This document shows positions 32,188-40,546 of a stretch of DNA of 64,000 nt, piece by piece. Origin of the DNA: Loktanella gaetbuli. Lineage in GTDB: Bacteria > Pseudomonadota > Alphaproteobacteria > Rhodobacterales > Rhodobacteraceae. The stretch is taken from NCBI RefSeq assembly GCF_020531945.1, contig NZ_JAJATZ010000001.1, positions 661,451-725,450 on the forward strand. Reading direction: 5' to 3'. Every line of letters begins with the position of its first letter. Within the stretch, counting starts at the first letter, position 1. The notes below the pieces were generated by a model that was not told the DNA's origin, ran no database searches, and was given only the letters and a program-made list of their open reading frames with translations. Position numbers and translations under genes: made by a program.

Positions 32188-35046
32188 TTATTCTGCGGCA
32201 ACCCGCTTGGCATCCAGCATCGGCTTTAGATAGCGCCCCGTATGACTCTCGGCCACGACCGAGACCTCCTCCGGTGTCCCCTCTGCGACGATCCGACCGC
32301 CCCCGTCGCCGCCTTCTGGTCCGATATCAATCAGGTGATCCGCCGTTTTGATCACATCCAGATTGTGTTCGATGACCACGACCGAATTGCCCTGATCGAC
32401 CAGTTCATGCAGCACTTCCAACAGCTTGCGCACATCTTCGAAATGCAGGCCTGTTGTCGGTTCGTCCAGAATATACAGCGTGCGACCCGTTGATGCGCGC
32501 GCCAGCTCCTTTGACAGTTTGACGCGCTGCGCCTCACCGCCAGAAAGCGTCGTCGCCTGCTGGCCGACCTTGATATACCCCAGACCCACGCGCATCAGCG
32601 CATCCATCTTGGTCCGGATCGAAGGCACCGCCTTGAAAAATTCCTGCGCGTCCTCGACGGTCATGTCCAGCACATCCGCGATGCTCTTGCCCTTGAACCG
32701 GATTTCCAGCGTCTCGCGGTTATAGCGCGCGCCCTTGCAGGTTTCGCAGGTGACATAGACGTCAGGCAGAAAGTGCATCTCGATCTTGATGACGCCGTCA
32801 CCCTGACAGGCTTCGCAGCGCCCGCCCTTGACGTTGAAACTGAACCGCCCGGGTTTGTAGCCCCGCGCCTTGGCCTCGGGCAAACCAGAGAACCAGTCGC
32901 GGATCGGTGTGAACGCCCCCGTATAGGTCGCAGGGTTCGAACGCGGCGTCCGGCCGATGGGCCGCTGGTCGATGTCGATCACCTTATCCAGATGCTCGAA
33001 CCCCTTGATCGTCTCGCAAGGGGCCGGGGCCTGGCGGGCACCATTCAGCTTCATCGCGGCGTTCTTGAACAGGGTTTCAATTGTGAGCGTCGATTTCCCG
33101 CCGCCCGACACGCCCGTCACGCAGACGAATTTACCCAATGGAAAATCAGCCGTCACGTTTTGCAGGTTGTTGCCCGTCGCCTTGACCACCGTCAGTTTCT
33201 TGCCGCTGCCCTTGCGCCGTTCCGTGGGCACCGCGATTTCACGCGTGCCGGTCAGATACTGGCCGGTTACGGAATCGGCATTTGCCATGATCTCGGCCGG
33301 GGTGCCCTTGGCCACGACCTGTCCACCATGCACGCCGGCCCCCGGACCGATATCGAACACGTAATCCGCCTCGCGGATGGCTTCTTCGTCGTGTTCGACC
33401 ACGATGACGGTGTTTCCCTGATCGCGCAGGTTCTTCAGCGTGGTCAGCAAACGATCGTTGTCACGCTGGTGCAGACCGATGCTCGGCTCGTCCAGCACAT
33501 AGAGAACCCCCGTCAACCCGGACCCGATCTGGCTGGCCAGCCTGATCCGCTGGCTTTCGCCACCCGACAGCGTGCCCGCATTACGCGCCATGTTGAGATA
33601 GTTAAGACCGACGTTGTTCAGGAACCCCAGCCGTTCGCGAATTTCCTTGAGGATTGCGCGCGCGATCTCGTTTTTCTGCTTGGACAGCTGATCGGGCACC
33701 GCCAGACACCAGTCATAGGCGTCCGCGATGGACATCTGCACGATCTCACCGATATGCAATTTGCCGATCTTGATCGCCAGCGCCTCTTCGCGCAGCCGGT
33801 ATCCGCCGCAGGCACCGCAAGGCCGGTTGTTCTGGAACTGCTCGAACTCTTCGCGGATCCAATTGCTGTCTGTCTCGCGGTAGCGGCGTTCCATGTTGGG
33901 AATGACGCCCTCAAAGGGACGGCTGACGGTATAGACGCGCCCGCCCTCATCGTAGCGGAACTTGATCTCTTCCTTGCCCGATCCCCGCAGGAACACCTGC
34001 TGAACAGCAGGGTCCAGATCCTTCCAACGCGCGGTTTTCTTGAACCCGTAGTGTTTGGCGATCGCCTCAATGGTTTGCAGAAAATAGGGCGATTTCCCCT
34101 TGCGCCACGGGGCGAGCGCACCATCCTCGATTTTCAGTGTGACGTCAGGTACCACAAGCTGTTCGTCGAAAAACAGCTCGACGCCCAGACCGTCACACTT
34201 GGGACAGGCCCCCACGGGCGCGTTGAATGAAAACAGCCGCGGCTCGATCTCGGGAATGGTGAACCCGCTGACAGGGCAGGCGAAATTCTCGGAAAACGTT
34301 ATGCGCTCCGGCTCACCCTCACTGGGTGCGGTTTCCAGGATCGTGATCCCGTCAGCCAGATCAAGTGCCGTTCGGAACGAATCCGCCAGCCGCGTCTCAA
34401 GCCCCTCGCGCACCACGATCCGGTCGACCACCACGTCGATATCGTGACGGAACTTCTTGTCCAGCGTGGGCGGTTCGTCCAACTCGTAGAACTGCCCGTC
34501 GACCTTGACCCGCTGGAATCCCTGTTTGCGCAGTTCCAGGAATTCCTTGCGGTACTCCCCCTTGCGGTCGCGGATGATCGGGGCCAGCAGATAACCGCGC
34601 GTGCCCTCCTCCATCGCCATGACACGGTCAACCATGTCCTGCACCTGCTGCGCCTCGATGGGCATTCCGGTCGCGGGTGAATAGGGCGTGCCTGCACGCG
34701 CAAACAGCAGGCGCATGTAGTCATAGATCTCGGTGATCGTGCCAACTGTCGATCGGGGGTTTTTCGACGTGGTTTTCTGTTCGATCGAAATGGCGGGCGA
34801 CAGGCCGGAGATGTGATCCACATCCGGCTTTTCCATCATGTCCAGAAACTGGCGCGCATAGGCACTCAGGCTTTCGACATAGCGCCGCTGGCCTTCGGCA
34901 TAAATCGTGTCAAACGCGAGTGAGGACTTGCCGGATCCGGACAGGCCGGTAATCACGACCAGCTGATCGCGCGGTATATCCACGTCGATATTCTTGAGGT
35001 TGTGTTCGCGCGCGCCGCGCACTTCGATGTTCTTCAGCTCGGCCAT
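32188..35046 (-). CDS. uvrA: excinuclease ABC subunit A
   Basis: DNA damage recognition ATPase of nucleotide excision repair. Two ABC ATPase halves: Walker A GLSGSGKSS near the N-terminus and GVSGGGKST in the second half, each with LSGGE signatures. Zinc modules are seen as CPVSG...CPKCDG and CEACQG...CETCKG. ATG 35046 (952 residues) begins MAELKNIEVRGAREHNL; the upstream extension to 35082 is unconserved. Confidence 0.97.
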   Translation of the reverse strand: MAELKNIEVRGAREHNLKNIDVDIPRDQLVVITGLSGSGKSSLAFDTIYAEGQRRYVESLSAYARQFLDMMEKPDVDHISGLSPAISIEQKTTSKNPRSTVGTITEIYDYMRLLFARAGTPYSPATGMPIEAQQVQDMVDRVMAMEEGTRGYLLAPIIRDRKGEYRKEFLELRKQGFQRVKVDGQFYELDEPPTLDKKFRHDIDVVVDRIVVREGLETRLADSFRTALDLADGITILETAPSEGEPERITFSENFACPVSGFTIPEIEPRLFSFNAPVGACPKCDGLGVELFFDEQLVVPDVTLKIEDGALAPWRKGKSPYFLQTIEAIAKHYGFKKTARWKDLDPAVQQVFLRGSGKEEIKFRYDEGGRVYTVSRPFEGVIPNMERRYRETDSNWIREEFEQFQNNRPCGACGGYRLREEALAIKIGKLHIGEIVQMSIADAYDWCLAVPDQLSKQKNEIARAILKEIRERLGFLNNVGLNYLNMARNAGTLSGGESQRIRLASQIGSGLTGVLYVLDEPSIGLHQRDNDRLLTTLKNLRDQGNTVIVVEHDEEAIREADYVFDIGPGAGVHGGQVVAKGTPAEIMANADSVTGQYLTGTREIAVPTERRKGSGKKLTVVKATGNNLQNVTADFPLGKFVCVTGVSGGGKSTLTIETLFKNAAMKLNGARQAPAPCETIKGFEHLDKVIDIDQRPIGRTPRSNPATYTGAFTPIRDWFSGLPEAKARGYKPGRFSFNVKGGRCEACQGDGVIKIEMHFLPDVYVTCETCKGARYNRETLEIRFKGKSIADVLDMTVEDAQEFFKAVPSIRTKMDALMRVGLGYIKVGQQATTLSGGEAQRVKLSKELARASTGRTLYILDEPTTGLHFEDVRKLLEVLHELVDQGNSVVVIEHNLDVIKTADHLIDIGPEGGDGGGRIVAEGTPEEVSVVAESHTGRYLKPMLDAKRVAAE

Positions 35047-35151
35047 ATCGCCCCCAAGGCAGTGTTCCCTCTCAGATAGCAAGCAAACAGCCGTTTGCCA
35101 GCCCCGAAAATGAACAAACGATGAACACCGAAAGATTCAGCGGCGTCCATC

Positions 35152-35172
35152 CTTCTTCTGGTCAAAAATATC
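35152..35172. repeat. interspersed CTTCTTCTGGTC repeat, copy 2
   Basis: It matches the segment at 22461-22481 at 20 of 21 bases and is followed by the C/G-rich block containing the lpdA hairpin. Recurrence in a second intergenic gap suggests a short genomic repeat family. Confidence 0.6.
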
Positions 35173-35182
35173 CCGGGGGTTT

Positions 35183-35197
35183 GGGGGCAGCGCCCCC
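35183..35197 (-). terminator. short G/C hairpin after lpdA
   Basis: GGGGGC (35183-35188), AGC, GCCCCC (35192-35197), just past the lpdA stop on the minus strand, with ATATTTTTG some 20 bases further. A plausible but weak terminator that forms part of the repeat unit. Confidence 0.5.
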
Positions 35198-35202
35198 AAT
35201 CC

Positions 35203-36597
35203 TTACATGTGAATAACGCGGCCGTAGGCGTCCAGCACGCTTTCGTGCATCATCTCCGACAAGGTGGGATGCGGGAACACGGTGTTCATCAGGTCTTCTT
35301 CGGTGGTCTCCAACTGGCGGCCGACGACATAGCCCTGGATCAGTTCGGTCACTTCCGCGCCGACCATGTGGGCACCCAGCAGTTCGCCGGTTTTTGCATC
35401 AAAGATCGTCTTGACCATGCCTTCGGGTTCACCCAGCGCGATGGCCTTGCCATTGCCGATGAACGGGAACCGGCCAACCTTGATGTCATAGCCCAATTCC
35501 TTGGCCTTCGCCTCGGTATAGCCGACGGATGCCACCTGCGGGTGGCAATAGGTGCAGCCCGCGATGCTCTCGGGTTTCACGGGGTGCGGATGTTTGCCTG
35601 CGATCAGTTCCGCCACCATGACGCCCTCGTGGGACGCCTTGTGCGCAAGCCAGGGCGCGCCCGCGATATCGCCGATGGCGAACAGACCGTCGACGCCCGT
35701 GCGGCAATATTCATCGGTGACCACATGGGTGCGGTCGATCTTGACGCCCAACTCCTCCAGCCCAAGGTTTTCGACGTTGCCCACGATCCCCACGGCGGAA
35801 ATCACCGTGTCGAATTCCATCTTTTCGACCTTGCCCTTGCTTTCGATATGGGCGGTCACCTTGTCCTTGGCGCGGTCCAACTGCTTGACCACGGATTTCT
35901 CCATGATCTTCATGCCCTGCTTTTCGAACTGCTTCTTGGCGAACTTGCTGATCTCGGCGTCCTCGACGGGCAGCACGCGGTCCATGACCTCGACCACCGT
36001 GGTATCGGCACCCATGGTGTTGAAGAAGCTGGCGAATTCGATCCCGATGGCACCCGACCCGATGACCAGCAGTTTTTCGGGCATGCGTGGTGCCTGCAAG
36101 GCATGCTTGTAATTCCAGACGCGGTCGCCGTCGGCCTCGAGGCCGGGCAGATTGCGTGCACGCGCACCTGTGGCCAGAACGATGTTCTTGGCCTCCAGCT
36201 GTTCTTCGCCCTTGTCGGTCTTGACGCTGACCTTGCCCTTGGCGGTGATCCGGGCCTCGCCCATGATCGTGGTGATCTTGTTCTTTTTCATCAGGTGGCC
36301 GATGCCGGACGACAGTTGACCTGCGACATTGCGCGACCGCTTGACCACGGCCGCCAGGTCAAAGCTTGGTTTTTCAACCGACAGGCCGAATTCCTTGGCC
36401 CGGTGCATCAGGTGGAACACCTCTGATGATCGCAACAACGCCTTGGTCGGGATACAGCCCCAGTTCAGGCAGATGCCGCCCATGTGTTCGCGCTCGACGA
36501 TCACGACCTTCTGACCCAGTTGGGCCGCACGGATCGCGGCCACGTAGCCGCCGGGACCAGCCCCGATCACGATCACGTCGAAATTTTGTGCGGCCAT
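35203..36597 (-). CDS. lpdA: dihydrolipoyl dehydrogenase
   Basis: FAD-dependent E3 component of 2-oxoacid dehydrogenase complexes and the glycine cleavage system. The 464 residues start with GAGPGGYVAAIRAAQLG (FAD), and the redox pair Cys43/Cys48 is in GGICLNWGCIPTKALL. The second Rossmann motif is GSGAIGIEFASFF and the C-terminal catalytic region is FPHPTLSE. It stands apart from E1/E2 genes here. A near-perfect 18-base palindrome lies just upstream. Confidence 0.97.
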   Translation of the reverse strand: MAAQNFDVIVIGAGPGGYVAAIRAAQLGQKVVIVEREHMGGICLNWGCIPTKALLRSSEVFHLMHRAKEFGLSVEKPSFDLAAVVKRSRNVAGQLSSGIGHLMKKNKITTIMGEARITAKGKVSVKTDKGEEQLEAKNIVLATGARARNLPGLEADGDRVWNYKHALQAPRMPEKLLVIGSGAIGIEFASFFNTMGADTTVVEVMDRVLPVEDAEISKFAKKQFEKQGMKIMEKSVVKQLDRAKDKVTAHIESKGKVEKMEFDTVISAVGIVGNVENLGLEELGVKIDRTHVVTDEYCRTGVDGLFAIGDIAGAPWLAHKASHEGVMVAELIAGKHPHPVKPESIAGCTYCHPQVASVGYTEAKAKELGYDIKVGRFPFIGNGKAIALGEPEGMVKTIFDAKTGELLGAHMVGAEVTELIQGYVVGRQLETTEEDLMNTVFPHPTLSEMMHESVLDAYGRVIHM

Positions 36598-36619
36598 GTC
36601 GCGGCTCCCTGAGCAAGAA

Positions 36620-36637
36620 TAGTTTAACGTTGAACTA
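36620..36637. promoter_or_regulatory. 18-base CG-centred palindrome upstream of lpdA
   Basis: TAGTTTAACGTTGAACTA is symmetric except for one T/G pair and lies 23 bases upstream of the lpdA ATG. It is likely an operator; the CG centre is shared with the sites before the GAPDH genes, but the arms differ. Confidence 0.45.
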
Positions 36638-36688
36638 AATGTCCTGACCCAACTATATGACCCTCGTGGCCAAGGGCAACCCGAAGTT

Positions 36689-37264
36689 TCAGGCCTCGTC
36701 CGCCTGAAGCTTACGCAAGGTCAGACCATAGCCGCCGTTTGCCAGATAATCGACCTCGGCCTTGGTGCTGGTGCGATCGAGCGCTGCATTGCGATACGGG
36801 AACCGACCGAATTCACGGATCACCTCGCGGTGCGCTTGCGCGTGCACACCATTGTCACCCTCCGGCATCCGCGCATGCAGCAGCCGAACGGCACGATCCT
36901 GGTCCGTCAGATTTTCGGAATGCATCAGAGGCAGATAAAAGAACTGTCTGGCGGGCGGGTCGATCCGCAGATCCCAATCGCGGTCGATTGCCATTTTTGC
37001 CGCCGACCGCGCCAGATGGTCGGTTGCAAAGGACCGCCCGTCACCGCGAAACATGTTGCGCGGGAACTGATCCGTCAAAATGATATAGGCAAGCGCCTCT
37101 GACGGGCATGTCAGCCACAGGCCCAACCCGCCGTCCTCTGCCTCTTGCCAGCGATCCATGAACGTCTCGCGGATCTTGGCATCCAGCGCATCGTTCTGTC
37201 GGTACCAATCCGCCGGGTCACATTCCTCGAGCCAGAACCGCAACACATCCTGTGGTGTAATCAT
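36689..37264 (-). CDS. DUF924 family protein
   Basis: A 191-residue soluble protein with the DUF924 hallmarks VLRFWLEEC near the N-terminus, LILTDQFPRNMFRGD-like segment (ILTDQFPRNMFRG), and FFYLPLMHSENLTDQ. Function is not established for the family (alpha-helical TPR-like fold). ATG 37264 begins MITPQDV. Lies between the MFS gene and lpdA on the same strand. Confidence 0.9.
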   Translation of the reverse strand: MITPQDVLRFWLEECDPADWYRQNDALDAKIRETFMDRWQEAEDGGLGLWLTCPSEALAYIILTDQFPRNMFRGDGRSFATDHLARSAAKMAIDRDWDLRIDPPARQFFYLPLMHSENLTDQDRAVRLLHARMPEGDNGVHAQAHREVIREFGRFPYRNAALDRTSTKAEVDYLANGGYGLTLRKLQADEA

Positions 37265-37342
37265 CGAAACGCCCTCCGCGTAGGCCCTGTTCAGGGCCAA
37301 AGTGTTACAGACCCAAGCAAATCCGCGCGCACCGCGCAAGCC

Positions 37343-38650
37343 TCAGCTGACCGGGGGTGTCGCGGCTGTGTCGTCTTCGTCTCTTTCGGTGAGGGCGTGC
37401 TCGGCAGCGGTTTCCTCGTTGTCGATGTAAACCTCTTGCGCCATCTCGGTGACGATCGGCGTCGTCGACGGGCTCAGCGCGGAATAGCTGACCTGATCGA
37501 ATTCGTCGGCGATGCGTTCACGCTGAACCATCCGCACCAGACCATAGGCACCCATCACGATCATCAGGAACGCGAGGAAAAACCAGTATCCGGCGGGTCC
37601 GATCATATCGAGCATATAGCCCAGGGTGATAGGTCCCAGGATCGCGCCCACGCCGTTCACGAACAGCAAACCACCCGATGCAGCCGCCATATCCTCGCGT
37701 TCGAGGTAGTCGTTGCAATAGGCGATCAGCAGCGCATACAGCGGGTTGGACGTACCACCCACCAACGCCCCCGACAGCAACGCGAGGGTGTAGGATGCCG
37801 GAAAGAATCCTGCGATCAATGACCCCAGACCGCCGACGAAGGCGACACCGATGATCAGGATACGCCGGTCCAGACGGTCGGACAGCCAGCCGATCGGATA
37901 CTGCGCGATCAGCGCCGCCGTGTAGATACCCGACACGAACAACGAAATCTGCGCGACGCTGAACCCTGCCCGCGCGCCATAGACCGCCGACATGCCGAAC
38001 TGTGCGGAAAACACCCCACCCAGCAGGAACATGCCAACGCAGGCCAGCGGAGAGGTCTTGATCAGCTGCGTGACCTTCATCGGTTTGGTGCGACCGAATG
38101 CAGGCATCGGCTTGATCGACAAAAGGATCGGCGCAAAGGCCATCGACACCAGCGCGCTCGACACGATGAACAGCGTATAGCCCGACACGTCACCCCGCGT
38201 GATGACGAATTGCGCCGTGACGATGCCCGCCATCTGCACGATCATGTACAGCGACAACGCCTGCCCGCGCGTCTCGTTCGACGAGGCATCGTTCAGCCAG
38301 CTTTCGGCGGTGACATAGACACCGCAGAAACAGAACCCGATCACCACACGGCCAACGGTCCAGGAAATCGGATCGGCCAGCACGGGATACAGGATCAACA
38401 CAGCCGAGATGGTCGATCCCAGCGCCGCAAAGACCCGCACATGACCGACCCTGCGGATCAGTTCCGGCACCGTTTTCGAGGCAAACAGAAACCCCATGAA
38501 ATAGCCCGACATCACGATCGAGATCTGCAGCGTGCTGAAACCTTCGATTTCGCCGCGCAGACCCAGCAGCGTGCCTTGCAGACCGTTGCCGATCATCAGC
38601 ATGAACATGCCCAGGAACAGCGCCCAGGACGAGGTGAATACGTTGATCAT
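37343..38650 (-). CDS. MFS transporter (YcaD-like)
   Basis: A 435-residue, 12-helix major facilitator protein starting MINVFTSSWALFLGMFMLMIG. MFS loop motifs appear as GWLSDRLDRR between later helices and GRVVIGFCFCGVYVTAESWLND in the first half. An acidic cytoplasmic tail of about 45 residues follows the last helix. The VYVTAESWLND feature resembles the YcaD/YfkF group. Substrate unknown. Confidence 0.88.
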   Translation of the reverse strand: MINVFTSSWALFLGMFMLMIGNGLQGTLLGLRGEIEGFSTLQISIVMSGYFMGFLFASKTVPELIRRVGHVRVFAALGSTISAVLILYPVLADPISWTVGRVVIGFCFCGVYVTAESWLNDASSNETRGQALSLYMIVQMAGIVTAQFVITRGDVSGYTLFIVSSALVSMAFAPILLSIKPMPAFGRTKPMKVTQLIKTSPLACVGMFLLGGVFSAQFGMSAVYGARAGFSVAQISLFVSGIYTAALIAQYPIGWLSDRLDRRILIIGVAFVGGLGSLIAGFFPASYTLALLSGALVGGTSNPLYALLIAYCNDYLEREDMAAASGGLLFVNGVGAILGPITLGYMLDMIGPAGYWFFLAFLMIVMGAYGLVRMVQRERIADEFDQVSYSALSPSTTPIVTEMAQEVYIDNEETAAEHALTERDEDDTAATPPVS

Positions 38651-38922
38651 GGCGCGGCCCTTTCAATCAGTGACGCAGTCAGTCAGGTGCCCCCGTCGCC
38701 GTCATGGCGAAGGTTGTCAACACTTTGCAACAGATTGTGGCAAAGGCTTCGTGACAGTTCGCGTGTTTCTGCCGGCTCATGTCGCAAGTCGCATTTGAGG
38801 GGTCGTATTGTGCCACGGGTTGCAGGCGGTTGATCGCTTAGCCGCGAGCGGTGCCTGTTCCGCCACCCGACAATCCGTTAGGGCACAGCCGAACGCATCA
38901 CACCGAACGACGGAGCCACCAG

Positions 38923-39495
38923 ATGTTACTGCGCAGCCTTGCCCTGATCACCGCCCTTGCCCCGCTGACCGCCATGGCGGCCGACAGCGAAAACAGGTTT
39001 GCCGTTGACGGGATCGGTGTCGGGCGGTGTTCGGTTCTGGTCGCCGCGAATGATGCTGGCGACACCGCACTGGTTGCGGGCTTTGGCAGCTGGGCATCGG
39101 GCTATCTGACTGCGACCAACGCGCTGGCACCGGGAACATTCGACATGACCCCGTGGCAATCAGAGAGCCTGATCCTCGCGCAGGTCGGCACATATTGCCG
39201 TCAAAACCCCGATGTGCCCTTTTTCGAGGCGCTGCGCCGCCTGATCCGGCAGCTGGACGCGGTCAAACTGACCGAGGCCAGTGAGCCGCTCACCCTGACC
39301 GCGGACGAGGAAAGCATCCAAGTCTACACCGCTGTGGCACAGGGCGTGCGCGATGCATTGACGGCGCTGGATTATGACGTGGCAGACGGCGATGCGGGCC
39401 TGACCGATGCGATCGCCGCATTCCAGACCGACAACGCACTCGACCCGACGGGACTGCCGGATCAGCGGACGCTGCTGCGCCTGTTCAACCGCTAG
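38923..39495 (+). CDS. secreted HdeA/Rap1a-like protein with peptidoglycan-binding C-terminus
   Basis: A 190-residue exported protein. Signal peptide residues 1-19 (cleavage after AMA). The middle contains two cysteines in a pattern like HdeA or Rap1a/Tai immunity proteins (GVGRCSVLVAAND and LILAQVGTYCRQNPD). The C-terminal 55 residues look like a PG-binding-1 domain (VRDALTALDYDVADGDAG, TDAIAAFQTDNALDPTG). No clear ribosome site. The gene overlaps the convergent queA end by 11 bases. Function unassigned. Confidence 0.75.
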   Translation: MLLRSLALITALAPLTAMAADSENRFAVDGIGVGRCSVLVAANDAGDTALVAGFGSWASGYLTATNALAPGTFDMTPWQSESLILAQVGTYCRQNPDVPFFEALRRLIRQLDAVKLTEASEPLTLTADEESIQVYTAVAQGVRDALTALDYDVADGDAGLTDAIAAFQTDNALDPTGLPDQRTLLRLFNR

Positions 39496-40546
39496 GATCG
39501 CCACCCGGCAACAACAACGACGAATCCCCGTAAGAGAAAAAGCGGTAACGCTCTTCAATCGCGTGCGCGTAGATGTCGCGCACGCGGTCGACGCCCATGA
39601 CTGCCGATACCAGCATCATCAGCGTGGATTTCGGCAGATGGAAATTGGTCATCAGCGCATCAGACGCACGCAACCGGAACCCCGGCGTGATGAAAATGTC
39701 GGTATCACCCGTCCACGGCTGAACCCCGTCATCGGTGGCTGCCGTTTCGATCAGGCGCAGCGCGGTCGTTCCCACGGGAATGATCCGGCCACCGGCAGCA
39801 CGGGTCGCATTGATCTGGCCTGCCGCCTCGGCCGTGACCTCGCCCCATTCGGCATGCATCTTGTGCTGCGCAATGTCGTCGACCTTGACCGGCAGGAACG
39901 TGCCCGCACCGACGTGCAGGGTGACATAAGTAAACTGCACACCCTTGTCGCGTAGCGCCTGCAACAAGGCTTCGTCGAAATGCAGCGATGCGGTCGGTGC
40001 CGCCACAGCACCAGACGTGCGCGCCCAGGCCGTCTGGTAATCCGTGCGGTCCGCCTCATCGGCGGGGCGCAGGGCGGCAATGTAGGGTGGCAACGGCATC
40101 TGTCCTGCCTGATCGAGCGCCTTGTCGAAATCACTGCCTGTCAGGTCGAATTCAAGATGCGCCTGACCGTCCGCACGTCCCAGCACGCGGGCCCGAAGAG
40201 TGTCGGAAAACACGATCACCTCGCCATCGCGCACCTTTTTCAGCGGCTTGACCAGCGCTGTCCAACCGATGGCCTGCGGGGCCAGCAGCGTGACCTCGAT
40301 CCGCGCCGTCGTCTCGCCTGCCTCGCCGGTGCGGCTGCGCGTGCCGGTCAGCCGCGCTGGGATCACCTTGGTATCATTCAGCACCAGACGGTCGCCGGGT
40401 TGCAGCAGATCGACCAGATCACTGACCCGGCGGTCGTCCAGTCTGTCAGGTGTCGCCACCAGCAGCCGCGCGGCCGTCCGCGGACGCGCAGGACGGGTTG
40501 CAATCAGGTCCTCGGGCAGGTCGAAATCGAAATCGGATAGTTTCAT
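39485..40546 (-). CDS. queA: S-adenosylmethionine:tRNA ribosyltransferase-isomerase
   Basis: Adds the epoxycyclopentane precursor to preQ1 in tRNA during queuosine synthesis. The 353-residue protein starts MKLSDFDFDLPEDLIA and shows HVGAGTFLPVKVDDI and the C-terminal FHLPKSTLMMLVSA typical of QueA. Its ATG overlaps the stop of the AsmA-like gene (4 bases). Confidence 0.96.
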   Translation of the reverse strand: MKLSDFDFDLPEDLIATRPARPRTAARLLVATPDRLDDRRVSDLVDLLQPGDRLVLNDTKVIPARLTGTRSRTGEAGETTARIEVTLLAPQAIGWTALVKPLKKVRDGEVIVFSDTLRARVLGRADGQAHLEFDLTGSDFDKALDQAGQMPLPPYIAALRPADEADRTDYQTAWARTSGAVAAPTASLHFDEALLQALRDKGVQFTYVTLHVGAGTFLPVKVDDIAQHKMHAEWGEVTAEAAGQINATRAAGGRIIPVGTTALRLIETAATDDGVQPWTGDTDIFITPGFRLRASDALMTNFHLPKSTLMMLVSAVMGVDRVRDIYAHAIEERYRFFSYGDSSLLLPGGDPSG

